Below, one piece after another: positions 10,464 through 18,053 of a stretch of 64,000 nt of DNA (positions within the stretch are counted from its first letter, which is position 1; every line of letters begins with the position of its first letter). A program made the position numbers and the translations under genes. The stretch is from contig CAZUAQ010000026.1 in NCBI GenBank assembly GCA_964618455.1, forward strand, positions 1 to 64,000, in the 5' to 3' direction. The notes below the pieces were generated by a model. It did not search any database and was not told the DNA's origin. It saw only the letters and a program-made list of their open reading frames with translations. This stretch comes from CAZUAQ01 sp964618455. GTDB lineage: Bacteria; Planctomycetota; Phycisphaerae; UBA1845; PWPN01.

Positions 10464-10623
10464 GCAGGCGGACGGACGCCATGGACATCGGACGTATCAC
10501 GCGTCTGGCCCGGAATCGGGGAGATGATCGCGTGGGATCGTGGAGGACGGCCCGCGGGATAAAGATCTTCCCACCGATCCGATGACCTTGAACCCGTCCC
10601 GCCTGACGAATCGATGGAGGAGG

Positions 10624-10694
10624 TCTCTGGAGCCATCCGCGTTCTCCAGAGATGTTGCCGACGCCGGCTTCATTTATGTGAAGCCGGCGTCGGC
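10624..10694 (+). terminator. two adjacent perfect hairpins
   Basis: TCTCTGGAG (10624-10632) pairs with CTCCAGAGA (10644-10652). Four bases later a 16-bp perfect stem (10657-10672 with 10679-10694, six-base loop) follows. The second stem is GC-rich and is followed by GTTTCC rather than a real T run. The position, after the coiled-coil gene and before the promoter at 10743, fits a transcription terminator. A structured small RNA is an alternative. Confidence 0.55.
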
Positions 10695-10742
10695 GTTTCC
10701 ATCCGGAGGGGGTTGAGCGGTCGGGGTTCGGTCTGGAATCTT

Positions 10743-10771
10743 TTGTGGACGGGCGTTTCACTCGATATGAT
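10743..10771 (+). promoter_or_regulatory. putative sigma-70-type promoter of the ATP-grasp gene
   Basis: TTGTGG at 10743-10748 and TATGAT at 10766-10771 are separated by exactly 17 bases. Transcription would start near 10778 and give a leader of about 88 bases before the ATG at 10866. The match is by eye only. Confidence 0.45.
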
Positions 10772-10865
10772 CCGGTCCATCCGGTGTGCAAGGCAGTGAA
10801 AGTGGACGAACCCTCTCACGTTCCGGATCGATGGGATCCCCGAAGAACAGGAATCTCGAGGCGCG

Positions 10866-11921
10866 ATGAAGAGCGAATCGGATGTCGTCGGTCGTGGAAA
10901 AGGTCGCCGCGAAGTGCGCCTGCTCTTTACGTGCGCCGGCCGTCGTATCGAGTTGATCCACGCCTTCATGCAGGCCGCGCGTCGCCTCAAGCTCGAGCCG
11001 GTCGTCGTTACCGCCGACATGGAATCCCACGTCGCTGCCGCATGTCTCGCCGACCGTGCCTACCATGTGCCGCGGACGCGCGATCGCAGGTACATTCCAT
11101 CCCTCCTGGACATCGCCCGCGCCGAGAAGATCGACCTCCTCATCCCGCTGCTGGATACCGAACTCCTCAAGATCGCGGTCGCCCGGGACGAATTCGCCCG
11201 CCTCGGAACCACTGCCGTGATTTCATCGCCCGGGGTTGTCCGCCTCTGCCGTGACAAGCTCAAGCTCTACGAGGTCTTCCGCACATTGGGCATTACCATG
11301 CCGCGTACGTGGTCACCCGAGGAGATCCTGCAGCGAAAACGTCACCGTTTCCCTTATTTTCTGAAACCTCGCGGAGGCAGCGCCAGCCAGGGGAACCACG
11401 TCATCCGATCCCGCGCCGATCTGGAGGCCTTCGTCCCCCGCGTGAAGGATCCGATCATCCAGGAGTTCATACCCGGTGTGGAATACACGCTGGATGTTTA
11501 TACGGGCTTCGACGGAAGGCCGCGCTGCGTGGTGCCGCGGCGACGGCTCGAGATTCGGGGAGGCGAAGTCACCAAGGCGAGAACGTTTCATCACGAGGCC
11601 GTCATCCAGACCGGCGTGCGTGTGGCCGAGGCGCTTGAACACTGCCGCGGTGTCATCACCGTCCAGTTGTTTCTCAGCAGGCAAGATCGCATTCATGTCA
11701 TCGAGATCAATCCCCGCTTCGGCGGCGGTGTCCCGCTCGCGATTCATGCCGGTGCCGATTTTCCGCGCTGGCTCCTGATGGAATGGCAGGGCCGTCGGCC
11801 GCGCATCCGCATCAATCATTTTCGAGACGAAGTCACCATGCTGCGCTATCATGAATCCTTCTTTCTGGAGAAGGACGAGACGTTACCGAGCCGACGACCC
11901 CGAAAGAATCGCGGCCGATAA
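10866..11921 (+). CDS. ATP-grasp family ligase (CarB/PylC-like)
   Basis: This 351-residue protein has the layout of stand-alone carbamoyl-phosphate-synthase-like ATP-grasp enzymes. It opens with a Rossmann-like N-terminal domain (LLFTCAGRRIELI). The ATP-binding core follows: LCRDKLKLYEVF, then the glycine loop KPRGGSASQGN near residue 165, then QEFIPGVEYTLDV. The magnesium-binding HVIEINPRFGGG lies near residue 280. The expected chemistry is ATP-dependent acyl-phosphate formation and amide-type ligation, but the substrates cannot be read from sequence. GAGGCG precedes the start. A HAD phosphatase-like gene begins 9 bases after its stop, so the two probably act in one pathway. The adjacent polysaccharide locus hints at cell-surface or sugar-derivative metabolism, which is inference. 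Confidence 0.85.
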   Translation: MKSESDVVGRGKGRREVRLLFTCAGRRIELIHAFMQAARRLKLEPVVVTADMESHVAAACLADRAYHVPRTRDRRYIPSLLDIARAEKIDLLIPLLDTELLKIAVARDEFARLGTTAVISSPGVVRLCRDKLKLYEVFRTLGITMPRTWSPEEILQRKRHRFPYFLKPRGGSASQGNHVIRSRADLEAFVPRVKDPIIQEFIPGVEYTLDVYTGFDGRPRCVVPRRRLEIRGGEVTKARTFHHEAVIQTGVRVAEALEHCRGVITVQLFLSRQDRIHVIEINPRFGGGVPLAIHAGADFPRWLLMEWQGRRPRIRINHFRDEVTMLRYHESFFLEKDETLPSRRPRKNRGR

Positions 11922-11930
11922 GGAGCCCCT

Positions 11931-12626
11931 ATGGCGTCGGTTCGACTCAGCGGAATCCAGGCCGTGGTGTTCGACCTCGACGACACCCTCTACCCGGAGC
12001 GCGACTTTGTGTTCAGCGGCTATCGCGCGGCGGCCCATGTCCTTGGCGATTGGATCGGTGCCTCTCCCTCCGAAATCGTGGCCCGTTTGGAATCCATCTA
12101 CCACGGCCCCGCTCGATCCCGTGCGTTCAATCAATTGCTTGACGAGTTGGGCAGCGGAGACCGCCAGTCCGAGTGGGTGCCGCAGTTGATCGAGATCTAC
12201 CGACGGCACATCCCCACGTTGCGTCTCTATCCCGATGCGGAACGTGCCATGAAGCGGTGGCGGTCGCAAGCCCGCTTCGGACTCATCAGCGACGGCGAAG
12301 CCGGGGTACAGGAAGCCAAGTTCAGATCCCTCGGCTTAGGTAATCACATTCATGCCCCCATCTTCACAGGGCAGTGGGGCCGCGCGTTCTGGAAGCCGCA
12401 TCCTCGCGCTTTTTTAGAGATCGAGAAGATTTTCGCCGCGTCCGGGTCCGCGCTGGTCTATGTGGCGGACAATCCCGCCAAGGATTTCGGGGCACCCCGG
12501 CAAAGGGGCTGGCAGTCCGTCCGTGTCCGGCGGGAAGAAGGTGTCTACTCCGGGGCGCTTCCCGCTCCTGAAGGCCGGCCGGACTACGAGGTGAGTACAC
12601 TCGACGACATTACGTTAAACTCATGA
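11931..12626 (+). CDS. HAD-superfamily hydrolase
   Basis: The 231-residue protein shows the HAD motifs in order. Motif I is FDLDDTLYPE near residue 15, with nucleophile and acid/base Asp in DLD. Motif II is LISDG near residue 120. Motif III Lys lies in FWKPHP near residue 147, and motif IV is YVADNPAKDF near residue 180. The helical cap between motifs I and II is the type seen in small phosphatases. Start ATG 11931 has AAGGAG six bases upstream. It follows the ATP-grasp gene by 9 bases and is almost surely co-transcribed. A phosphoester substrate made or used by the same pathway is likely but unidentified. Confidence 0.87.
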   Translation: MASVRLSGIQAVVFDLDDTLYPERDFVFSGYRAAAHVLGDWIGASPSEIVARLESIYHGPARSRAFNQLLDELGSGDRQSEWVPQLIEIYRRHIPTLRLYPDAERAMKRWRSQARFGLISDGEAGVQEAKFRSLGLGNHIHAPIFTGQWGRAFWKPHPRAFLEIEKIFAASGSALVYVADNPAKDFGAPRQRGWQSVRVRREEGVYSGALPAPEGRPDYEVSTLDDITLNS

Positions 12627-13072
12627 CAGCGAGAATCTTGAACCATGAAGGCATGCAGGATCAGGGAGCGGCGTTTCGGAACACGACCGCATCGGTCAGG
12701 ATGATCAAAGGGACCCCCATGAAGGCGCGAACCGGCATTTCCGTGAATGCGTATGGAGGTGCAGCGGGCGGTTTGATGCCTTGACATCTCCCCTGATTCG
12801 AATTGAGATAGAGCCCCCATCCCGGGGGAATCCATGCATCTTTGAGAGGGGAGCCTCAACCCACCTCTCGCGAGATGCCGATAAAAATGTGCTTTAAGGC
12901 TCGATGAACCAGTCGGCGCTCCGGCTTGCTCGCCGGTCGGGCGGGTGATGAGTCAAATACCAGCGGAGAGCACCGTCGGGTGCAACCCACGTGTCGCGCA
13001 GAAACCCAGGGTGCGACCGGGGCTCGAGACCGCAAGAACGTTCCCATGCCCAAGGGTAACGGCAGGAGCAAG
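12627..13072 (+). promoter_or_regulatory. intergenic region with candidate promoter of the export/exosortase operon
   Basis: A perfect TTGACA lies at 12781-12786, with TGAGAT (three of six bases) 17 bases downstream at 12804-12809. Just beyond is a short GC-rich inverted repeat (CCCC/GGGG around 12815-12830). The leader to the start at 13073 would be about 255 bases. No sigma-54 site with correct GG/GC spacing was found. I see no supported gene here. Confidence 0.35.
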
Positions 13073-14707
13073 ATGACGATCTACGCGTACGAGAGACTCT
13101 ACCGGCGCGCAACGCTTGTCGGATGCGTGATGGCGCTGTCGCTGTGCGGCGGATGCGCCTCGCCCTGGTGGAATTCGTTCCTGAATCCAACGGAACTGGG
13201 CAACTTCCGGGAAGACCGCGTCCAGGAAATCCGTAAGACGATCAGTTTCCGGGACAAAGGCATGGAGGTGCCGGGGGCGACCGATCCGACGCCGGAGGAT
13301 CTGATCGCCACCGTGGAAACCTATCGCATCGGTCCCGGGGACGCCATTTCCATCCGGATGCTGGACTTCCTTGCCCCGGATGTGGAGACGGAGTTCACCC
13401 CGCAGGCCGACGAGTTGGGTTACATCGACGTTCCGCAGCTGGGCTACATCTACGTCGAAGGTTTATCTGCCCATGAACTGCGCGAAGAGCTGATCCGCCA
13501 GGCCAAGGCGGCGGAGATCTTCCGCCAGGACAGTGAGCCCACGGTGATCGTCAACGTGATCGCTCAGCAGCACCGCATCTACGAAGTCGACGGCGCCATC
13601 GCCCAGCCCGGGCGCTATCGCATCATCAATCCGCGGATGCGCCTGCGGGAAGCGCTTCTTCAAGCAGGCGGTTTGAACGAAACCGTGAAGATGGTCTACG
13701 TCTTCAGGGGAGCCGAGCAGCGTGAACGCGTGAATCAGAGCGATATCTATCGCACCCGCTCGGCACCGGAAGCGCCGGCCGAGGACCTGCCCGCTCCCCC
13801 GGTGACGCCGGCATTCCTGTCGGAAACGGCCGCGGCCCCCGAGCCCCCTCGCGCGGGCGCGACGCCGACCGCCTCCACCCCGCAGGGGACCCCACCTTCC
13901 TCGGTGGAGGAGGAGATGCTCAAGGCGTTGGAAGGCGGGGATACGCAGGAGACGCGGGAGACCTCCACGACGACGAACGGTGGCGGAGCCAAACTCCCGC
14001 CGTACGTCATCTTTGATGAGGAATGGGAAGTCGCCCCGGAGGAGCCCTCCAACGGCGCGCCGCCGAACAGGGAATCCTCTCCCGGGACCGCACGGCAGCG
14101 TCCTGCTCCAAACGACACTCAGGACTCCGGGACCCGGGAAACCGGGCCGGTCGACTGGGAAGAACTCGCCAGCGATGGTGATCAGCGGGTCATCCGCATC
14201 CCCGCCGAGAAGCTGCGCCTCGGGGACGCCAACTACAACATCGTCGTCGAGCACAAGGATTACATCCGGGTCGATCCGGGACCGGTCGGTATCTTCTACC
14301 TGGGCGGACACGTCGTCCGGCCCGGCACCTATGCCCTGCAGGGAGAATACCTGACGCTGACACAGGCACTGGTCTCGGCGGGCGAGCTCGACCAACTGGC
14401 CTGGCCGACGCGTTGCGAGATTCGCCGCCGCATCGACGGGGATCGCGAGGAGATCACGCAGTGGAACCTCGAGCGGATCGTCGCGGGCCAGGATCCGGAC
14501 CTGTTCATCAAGCCGAACGACGTCATTCGCGTAGGAACGCACGCGGTAGCGCCTTTCCTGGCGACCATCCGGAACTCCTTCCGCATGACCTATGGTTTCG
14601 GCTTCGTGTATGACCGAAATTTCGCGGACTATGACGCCTATGGCGCCCAGTTCAATCCGCAGAACCTGCAGTCGAATCAGGGCTTGTTCTCGAATCTGTT
14701 CCGATAG
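13073..14707 (+). CDS. Wza-like polysaccharide export protein with SLBB domains
   Basis: The chosen start has AGGAG about six bases upstream; the frame is open farther 5' but without a site. A signal sequence ends at a Cys (SLCGGC, residue 28), which could be lipidated, although the residue three before the Cys is atypical. Residues about 80-170 match the polysaccharide-export domain (YRIGPGDAISIRM), and a first SLBB domain follows (GAIAQPGRYRI). Residues about 225-365 are an acidic, proline-rich, low-complexity insert. A second SLBB-type domain (LGGHVVRPGTYAL) and a C-terminal extension close the 544-residue protein. It would form or contact the outer-membrane exit for an exopolysaccharide. 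It heads an operon-like group with an exosortase and two Wzc-like kinases. Confidence 0.88.
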   Translation: MTIYAYERLYRRATLVGCVMALSLCGGCASPWWNSFLNPTELGNFREDRVQEIRKTISFRDKGMEVPGATDPTPEDLIATVETYRIGPGDAISIRMLDFLAPDVETEFTPQADELGYIDVPQLGYIYVEGLSAHELREELIRQAKAAEIFRQDSEPTVIVNVIAQQHRIYEVDGAIAQPGRYRIINPRMRLREALLQAGGLNETVKMVYVFRGAEQRERVNQSDIYRTRSAPEAPAEDLPAPPVTPAFLSETAAAPEPPRAGATPTASTPQGTPPSSVEEEMLKALEGGDTQETRETSTTTNGGGAKLPPYVIFDEEWEVAPEEPSNGAPPNRESSPGTARQRPAPNDTQDSGTRETGPVDWEELASDGDQRVIRIPAEKLRLGDANYNIVVEHKDYIRVDPGPVGIFYLGGHVVRPGTYALQGEYLTLTQALVSAGELDQLAWPTRCEIRRRIDGDREEITQWNLERIVAGQDPDLFIKPNDVIRVGTHAVAPFLATIRNSFRMTYGFGFVYDRNFADYDAYGAQFNPQNLQSNQGLFSNLFR

Positions 14708-14785
14708 TCAAAGGCGCACGCGAATCACGGATAAGTCGCTGCGGATCGCGTAGACCTCTCGCCTGCCGGAGGCGTATAGTTCAAT

Positions 14786-15772
14786 ATGGCCGATGTCAGT
14801 CAGCCCATGATCGATATACCGGAATCCGCTCAACCCCGGGATTCCCGACGGTTGATCTACGCCCTGCTGATTCAGGCCGCCGTGGTCGTGGGCCTGCTCG
14901 CGCTTTACTACAATTACATTCTGAATTACCTCTTCCACCGCTGGTGGAACGACAGCGACTGGTCGCACGGTTTCATTATCCCCTTGTTTGGCATCTACTT
15001 TCTCTACCAGAATCGCGATCGCATGCCGCTCGGTCTTCAGGATCGAAGCTGGATCTCCAGGACGGTCGGCGTGGGGCTGCTGTTGCTGGGATTCGCGCTC
15101 TTCATGCAGAGCATGCGGATGATGATGACCTACCCTCAAGCGGTCTCGCTGATCATCACGATCCTGGGCATCGTGATGCTGATCGGGGGGTGGCCGACGG
15201 CGCGGTGGAGCTGGTTCGCCGTGGCGTTTCTGTTTTTCGCGCTCCCCCTGCCCGCCCGGGTGTACGAGCAGTTGACCATCCCCTTGCGCCAGGTGGCCGC
15301 CGTCGTTTCGGCGGGCGTGCTCTCGCTCGTGCCGGAGATGGAAGCGGAAGCCAATGGAACCCTTGTCAATACCCTTTACAAAGGTGTCTCCGGCAAGCTG
15401 GACATCGAGCGGGCCTGCAGTGGAATGCGCCTCTTGATGACCATGAGCGCGCTGGGCGTCGCCATGGCGTTCGTGCATCGCCGCCCGATCTGGCAGCGCA
15501 TGATTCTGATTCTGTCGTGCGTGCCGATTGCCATTTTCTGCAACTTCGTGCGCGTGACGACGACGGGATTTCTGTTCGTCTTCGGGCGTGATGATCTGGC
15601 GGGCGGCGTCCCGCATACGCTCCTGGGCATCATCATGCTGTTCCTGGCGTTCGGTTTGCACGGGGGACTTTCGTACTTGCTCTCGCACCTCTTCGTGGAG
15701 GGTGACGACGCTGAAGATGAGGACGGGCCGGAGGAGACTTCCGAAGCGCCCGCAGGAGGCCAAGCGGTATGA
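14786..15772 (+). CDS. exosortase (archaeosortase/exosortase family)
   Basis: This 328-residue multi-pass protein has eight or more hydrophobic segments. It carries the early WNDSDWSHGFIIP signature and the three catalytic residues expected for exosortases: Cys211 in ERACSGMR, Arg256 in NFVRVTTTG, and His277 in GGVPHTLLG. The family cleaves and transfers proteins that carry a C-terminal sorting signal (PEP-CTERM or related), usually alongside exopolysaccharide genes, and that is its setting here. The C-terminus adds an acidic tail. Its stop overlaps the start of the next gene as ATGA. No protein with a recognisable sorting tail lies in this window, so its substrates must be elsewhere. Confidence 0.93.
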   Translation: MADVSQPMIDIPESAQPRDSRRLIYALLIQAAVVVGLLALYYNYILNYLFHRWWNDSDWSHGFIIPLFGIYFLYQNRDRMPLGLQDRSWISRTVGVGLLLLGFALFMQSMRMMMTYPQAVSLIITILGIVMLIGGWPTARWSWFAVAFLFFALPLPARVYEQLTIPLRQVAAVVSAGVLSLVPEMEAEANGTLVNTLYKGVSGKLDIERACSGMRLLMTMSALGVAMAFVHRRPIWQRMILILSCVPIAIFCNFVRVTTTGFLFVFGRDDLAGGVPHTLLGIIMLFLAFGLHGGLSYLLSHLFVEGDDAEDEDGPEETSEAPAGGQAV

Positions 15773-18015
15773 CCACGCTCCCAGTGACTTTTCAGGAACG
15801 CGTGCCGGTGACGGCCATGCGCGGCGGAGCCCCCGCTGCGGCGGCAGGAGGGGGCTTTACGCCCGCGGACCTCATCCGGGTTCTCCGCCAGCGGATGTTC
15901 CTCATCCTCTTCGTCTGGATTTTCATCAGCGGCATCGCCGTCGCGGCGACGTTGTACATGAACCGGTACCATCAGAAGTGGACTTCCTCGGCCGTAATCA
16001 TGGTGGAATCTCCGTTCCCGAAGACACCAATGCAGTTCGGGGAACCCATCATGCAGGCGGAGGTCTGGGATCGCTACGTGGCCGATCAGCTCGTGCTGGT
16101 CAAGGATGTCGGCGTTCTCCAGGAAGCCCTTCTCGCTCCGACCGTCCAGGCGACGCAATGGTTCAAGGAACTCGGGGACCAATCTCCGCAGCTCGCGCTG
16201 AAGAACAGCATCGGGGCATCGCAGATTCCCGAGACCAACTTCTTCGTGGTGCAGATGTCGACCCGGAATCCCAGTGACGCCCCCGAGATCATCAACACGG
16301 TCGTCGGCAAGTACCTGGGGAAGGTCAAGTCGCTGGAACACGATGAATACGCCGGCGAACTCACCAAGTACGAGCAACAGTATGACAAGCTCGAATCGGA
16401 TCTCGAGACGATCCGGCAGGACAAGCTCAGGTTCGTGCAGGATGAAATCGGCACGGCGGGGATCACCGAGGGCGTGAACGTGGTGGGGGAGATGTGGCAG
16501 ACCCTCGCCAACGAAGTGATCCGGCTCGAGGCGGAGAAGCTGCAGTACAAGGCCGCGTGGGAGAATCTGCAGAGCGTGGATGAGTCGGAGATCGCGGTGA
16601 GCCCGCAGATGATGCTGATGATCCAGCAGGATCCCCAGGTCATGGCCCTTCAGAACCTGATCCTCGAGTTCGACAAGAACCGACTGTTCCTTCTTCGCAG
16701 CGTGGGGGAGAACCACCGCTCGGTCAAGAACGTCAACGACAACCTGGACGTGCTCCGGCAGAAGCTCGACGAAGTGATGGCCAAGCGCGAGAAGGAGGTC
16801 CGCGACTACGAGGTTAATTCCGCCCGGACCATCTACCTCAACGCGATCCAGGCGGAGATGCAGCTTCGCGAACGGATGCAGGAAGCGGAGTACAAGCAAC
16901 GCGATCTCGACCGCGCCCTCGCGCAGTACCGGATCAAGGAGGAAGAGCAGTACCAGTTGGAGCAGCGGCTCAACCAGGTTCAGGCGTACATCAACCAGCT
17001 TCGCCTGGTCATCAACGAGCAGGACATCGTCCGCGTCGATGCAAGGCTAGCCCAGAAACCCATCGAGCCCTCCTTCCCGAATGTGAAGCTGTTCATTGGA
17101 GGAGGCACTGCCTTCGGCCTCCTGATCGCGCTGGGGCTGGCCATTCTGCTGGAGTTGATGGACACCTCGCTCCGCACGACGCGCGACGTCATCCGCAGCG
17201 CCCACGTGCCGATCCTTGGGCCGGTCCCCGACGTGGATGACGACGAGATCGAAATCGATCAGCCCGAGCGCGCGGTCATGGACGCGCCGCGCTCCATGGT
17301 GGCCGAAGCTTTCCGCACGATACGGACCAATCTCCTGCTCAGTTCACCGGCGGATCGTCAACGCACCCTTCTGGTGACCAGCGCGCGCCCGGAAGAGGGC
17401 AAGACCACGGTGGCGGTGAATTTGGCCGTCTCACTCTCCCAGAGTGGGCGGCGCGTTCTCCTGATCGATGCCAACTTCCATCGTCCCGCGCTCAAGCAAT
17501 TCTTCCCCGAAGCCCGCGACGAGGGGCTGAGCAATATCCTGATCGGGCAGTCTCCATTTGAGGACCTGATCAGCACCACCAAGCTGCCCAACGTCGACAT
17601 CCTGACAACCGGGCCGATCCCGCCCAATCCCACGGAGCTCCTGGCGAGTTCCTATTTCCATCAGCTCCTCGCCGATGCCGCCAAACGCTACGACCAGGTG
17701 ATCCTCGACGGTCCCCCCGTCCTGCTCATGAGCGACGCGCTGGTTATCACCGGATCCGTGGACGGCGTCATTCTCGTCTGTCGCGCCAAGAAGACCTCGC
17801 GCGGCATGTTCACCCGGGCGCGGGATCAGCTCGACCGCGTGAACGGGAGAATCTTCGGGGCGGTGCTCAATGCGGCCCGTGTCAGCCGGGGCGGTTACTT
17901 CCGCGAGCAGATCCGGATCTACTACGATTACCAGCCCGATGACGTGGCGGCGGGCTCGCGGACGTTGCCCGATCGCCGAAACACGCCGGACGATCTCCCG
18001 GAAGCCGACGCATGA
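15769..18015 (+). CDS. Wzc-like chain-length determinant and tyrosine kinase, copy 1
   Basis: The 748-residue protein has a first membrane segment at about residues 40-62, a long coiled-coil periplasmic region, and a second membrane segment near 441-462. A cytoplasmic P-loop domain of the BY-kinase/MinD type follows. Walker A is ARPEEGKTTVAVN (about 536-548), Walker A' is LLIDANFHRP (about 565-574), and Walker B is VILDGPP (near 643). The canonical second Asp of Walker A' is Asn here. The tail holds a short tyrosine cluster (IYYDYQ) instead of a long one. Such proteins set polymer length and open the export channel by cyclic autophosphorylation. The start overlaps the exosortase stop. Confidence 0.9.
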   Translation: MTTLPVTFQERVPVTAMRGGAPAAAAGGGFTPADLIRVLRQRMFLILFVWIFISGIAVAATLYMNRYHQKWTSSAVIMVESPFPKTPMQFGEPIMQAEVWDRYVADQLVLVKDVGVLQEALLAPTVQATQWFKELGDQSPQLALKNSIGASQIPETNFFVVQMSTRNPSDAPEIINTVVGKYLGKVKSLEHDEYAGELTKYEQQYDKLESDLETIRQDKLRFVQDEIGTAGITEGVNVVGEMWQTLANEVIRLEAEKLQYKAAWENLQSVDESEIAVSPQMMLMIQQDPQVMALQNLILEFDKNRLFLLRSVGENHRSVKNVNDNLDVLRQKLDEVMAKREKEVRDYEVNSARTIYLNAIQAEMQLRERMQEAEYKQRDLDRALAQYRIKEEEQYQLEQRLNQVQAYINQLRLVINEQDIVRVDARLAQKPIEPSFPNVKLFIGGGTAFGLLIALGLAILLELMDTSLRTTRDVIRSAHVPILGPVPDVDDDEIEIDQPERAVMDAPRSMVAEAFRTIRTNLLLSSPADRQRTLLVTSARPEEGKTTVAVNLAVSLSQSGRRVLLIDANFHRPALKQFFPEARDEGLSNILIGQSPFEDLISTTKLPNVDILTTGPIPPNPTELLASSYFHQLLADAAKRYDQVILDGPPVLLMSDALVITGSVDGVILVCRAKKTSRGMFTRARDQLDRVNGRIFGAVLNAARVSRGGYFREQIRIYYDYQPDDVAAGSRTLPDRRNTPDDLPEADA

Positions 18016-18053
18016 TGGCACGAGACGGGTCCGCGAACGAGGTTTGAGAATCC

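Noticed and set aside
12623..12784. A 53-codon plus-strand frame starting at ATGA over the HAD gene stop
   Set aside because: No ribosome-binding site and no protein-like pattern; it ends just at the candidate promoter. I keep it only as a remote possibility.
12880..12930. Possible sigma-54 promoter before the export gene
   Set aside because: A GG...GC pair looked promising, but the spacing is not the required ten bases.
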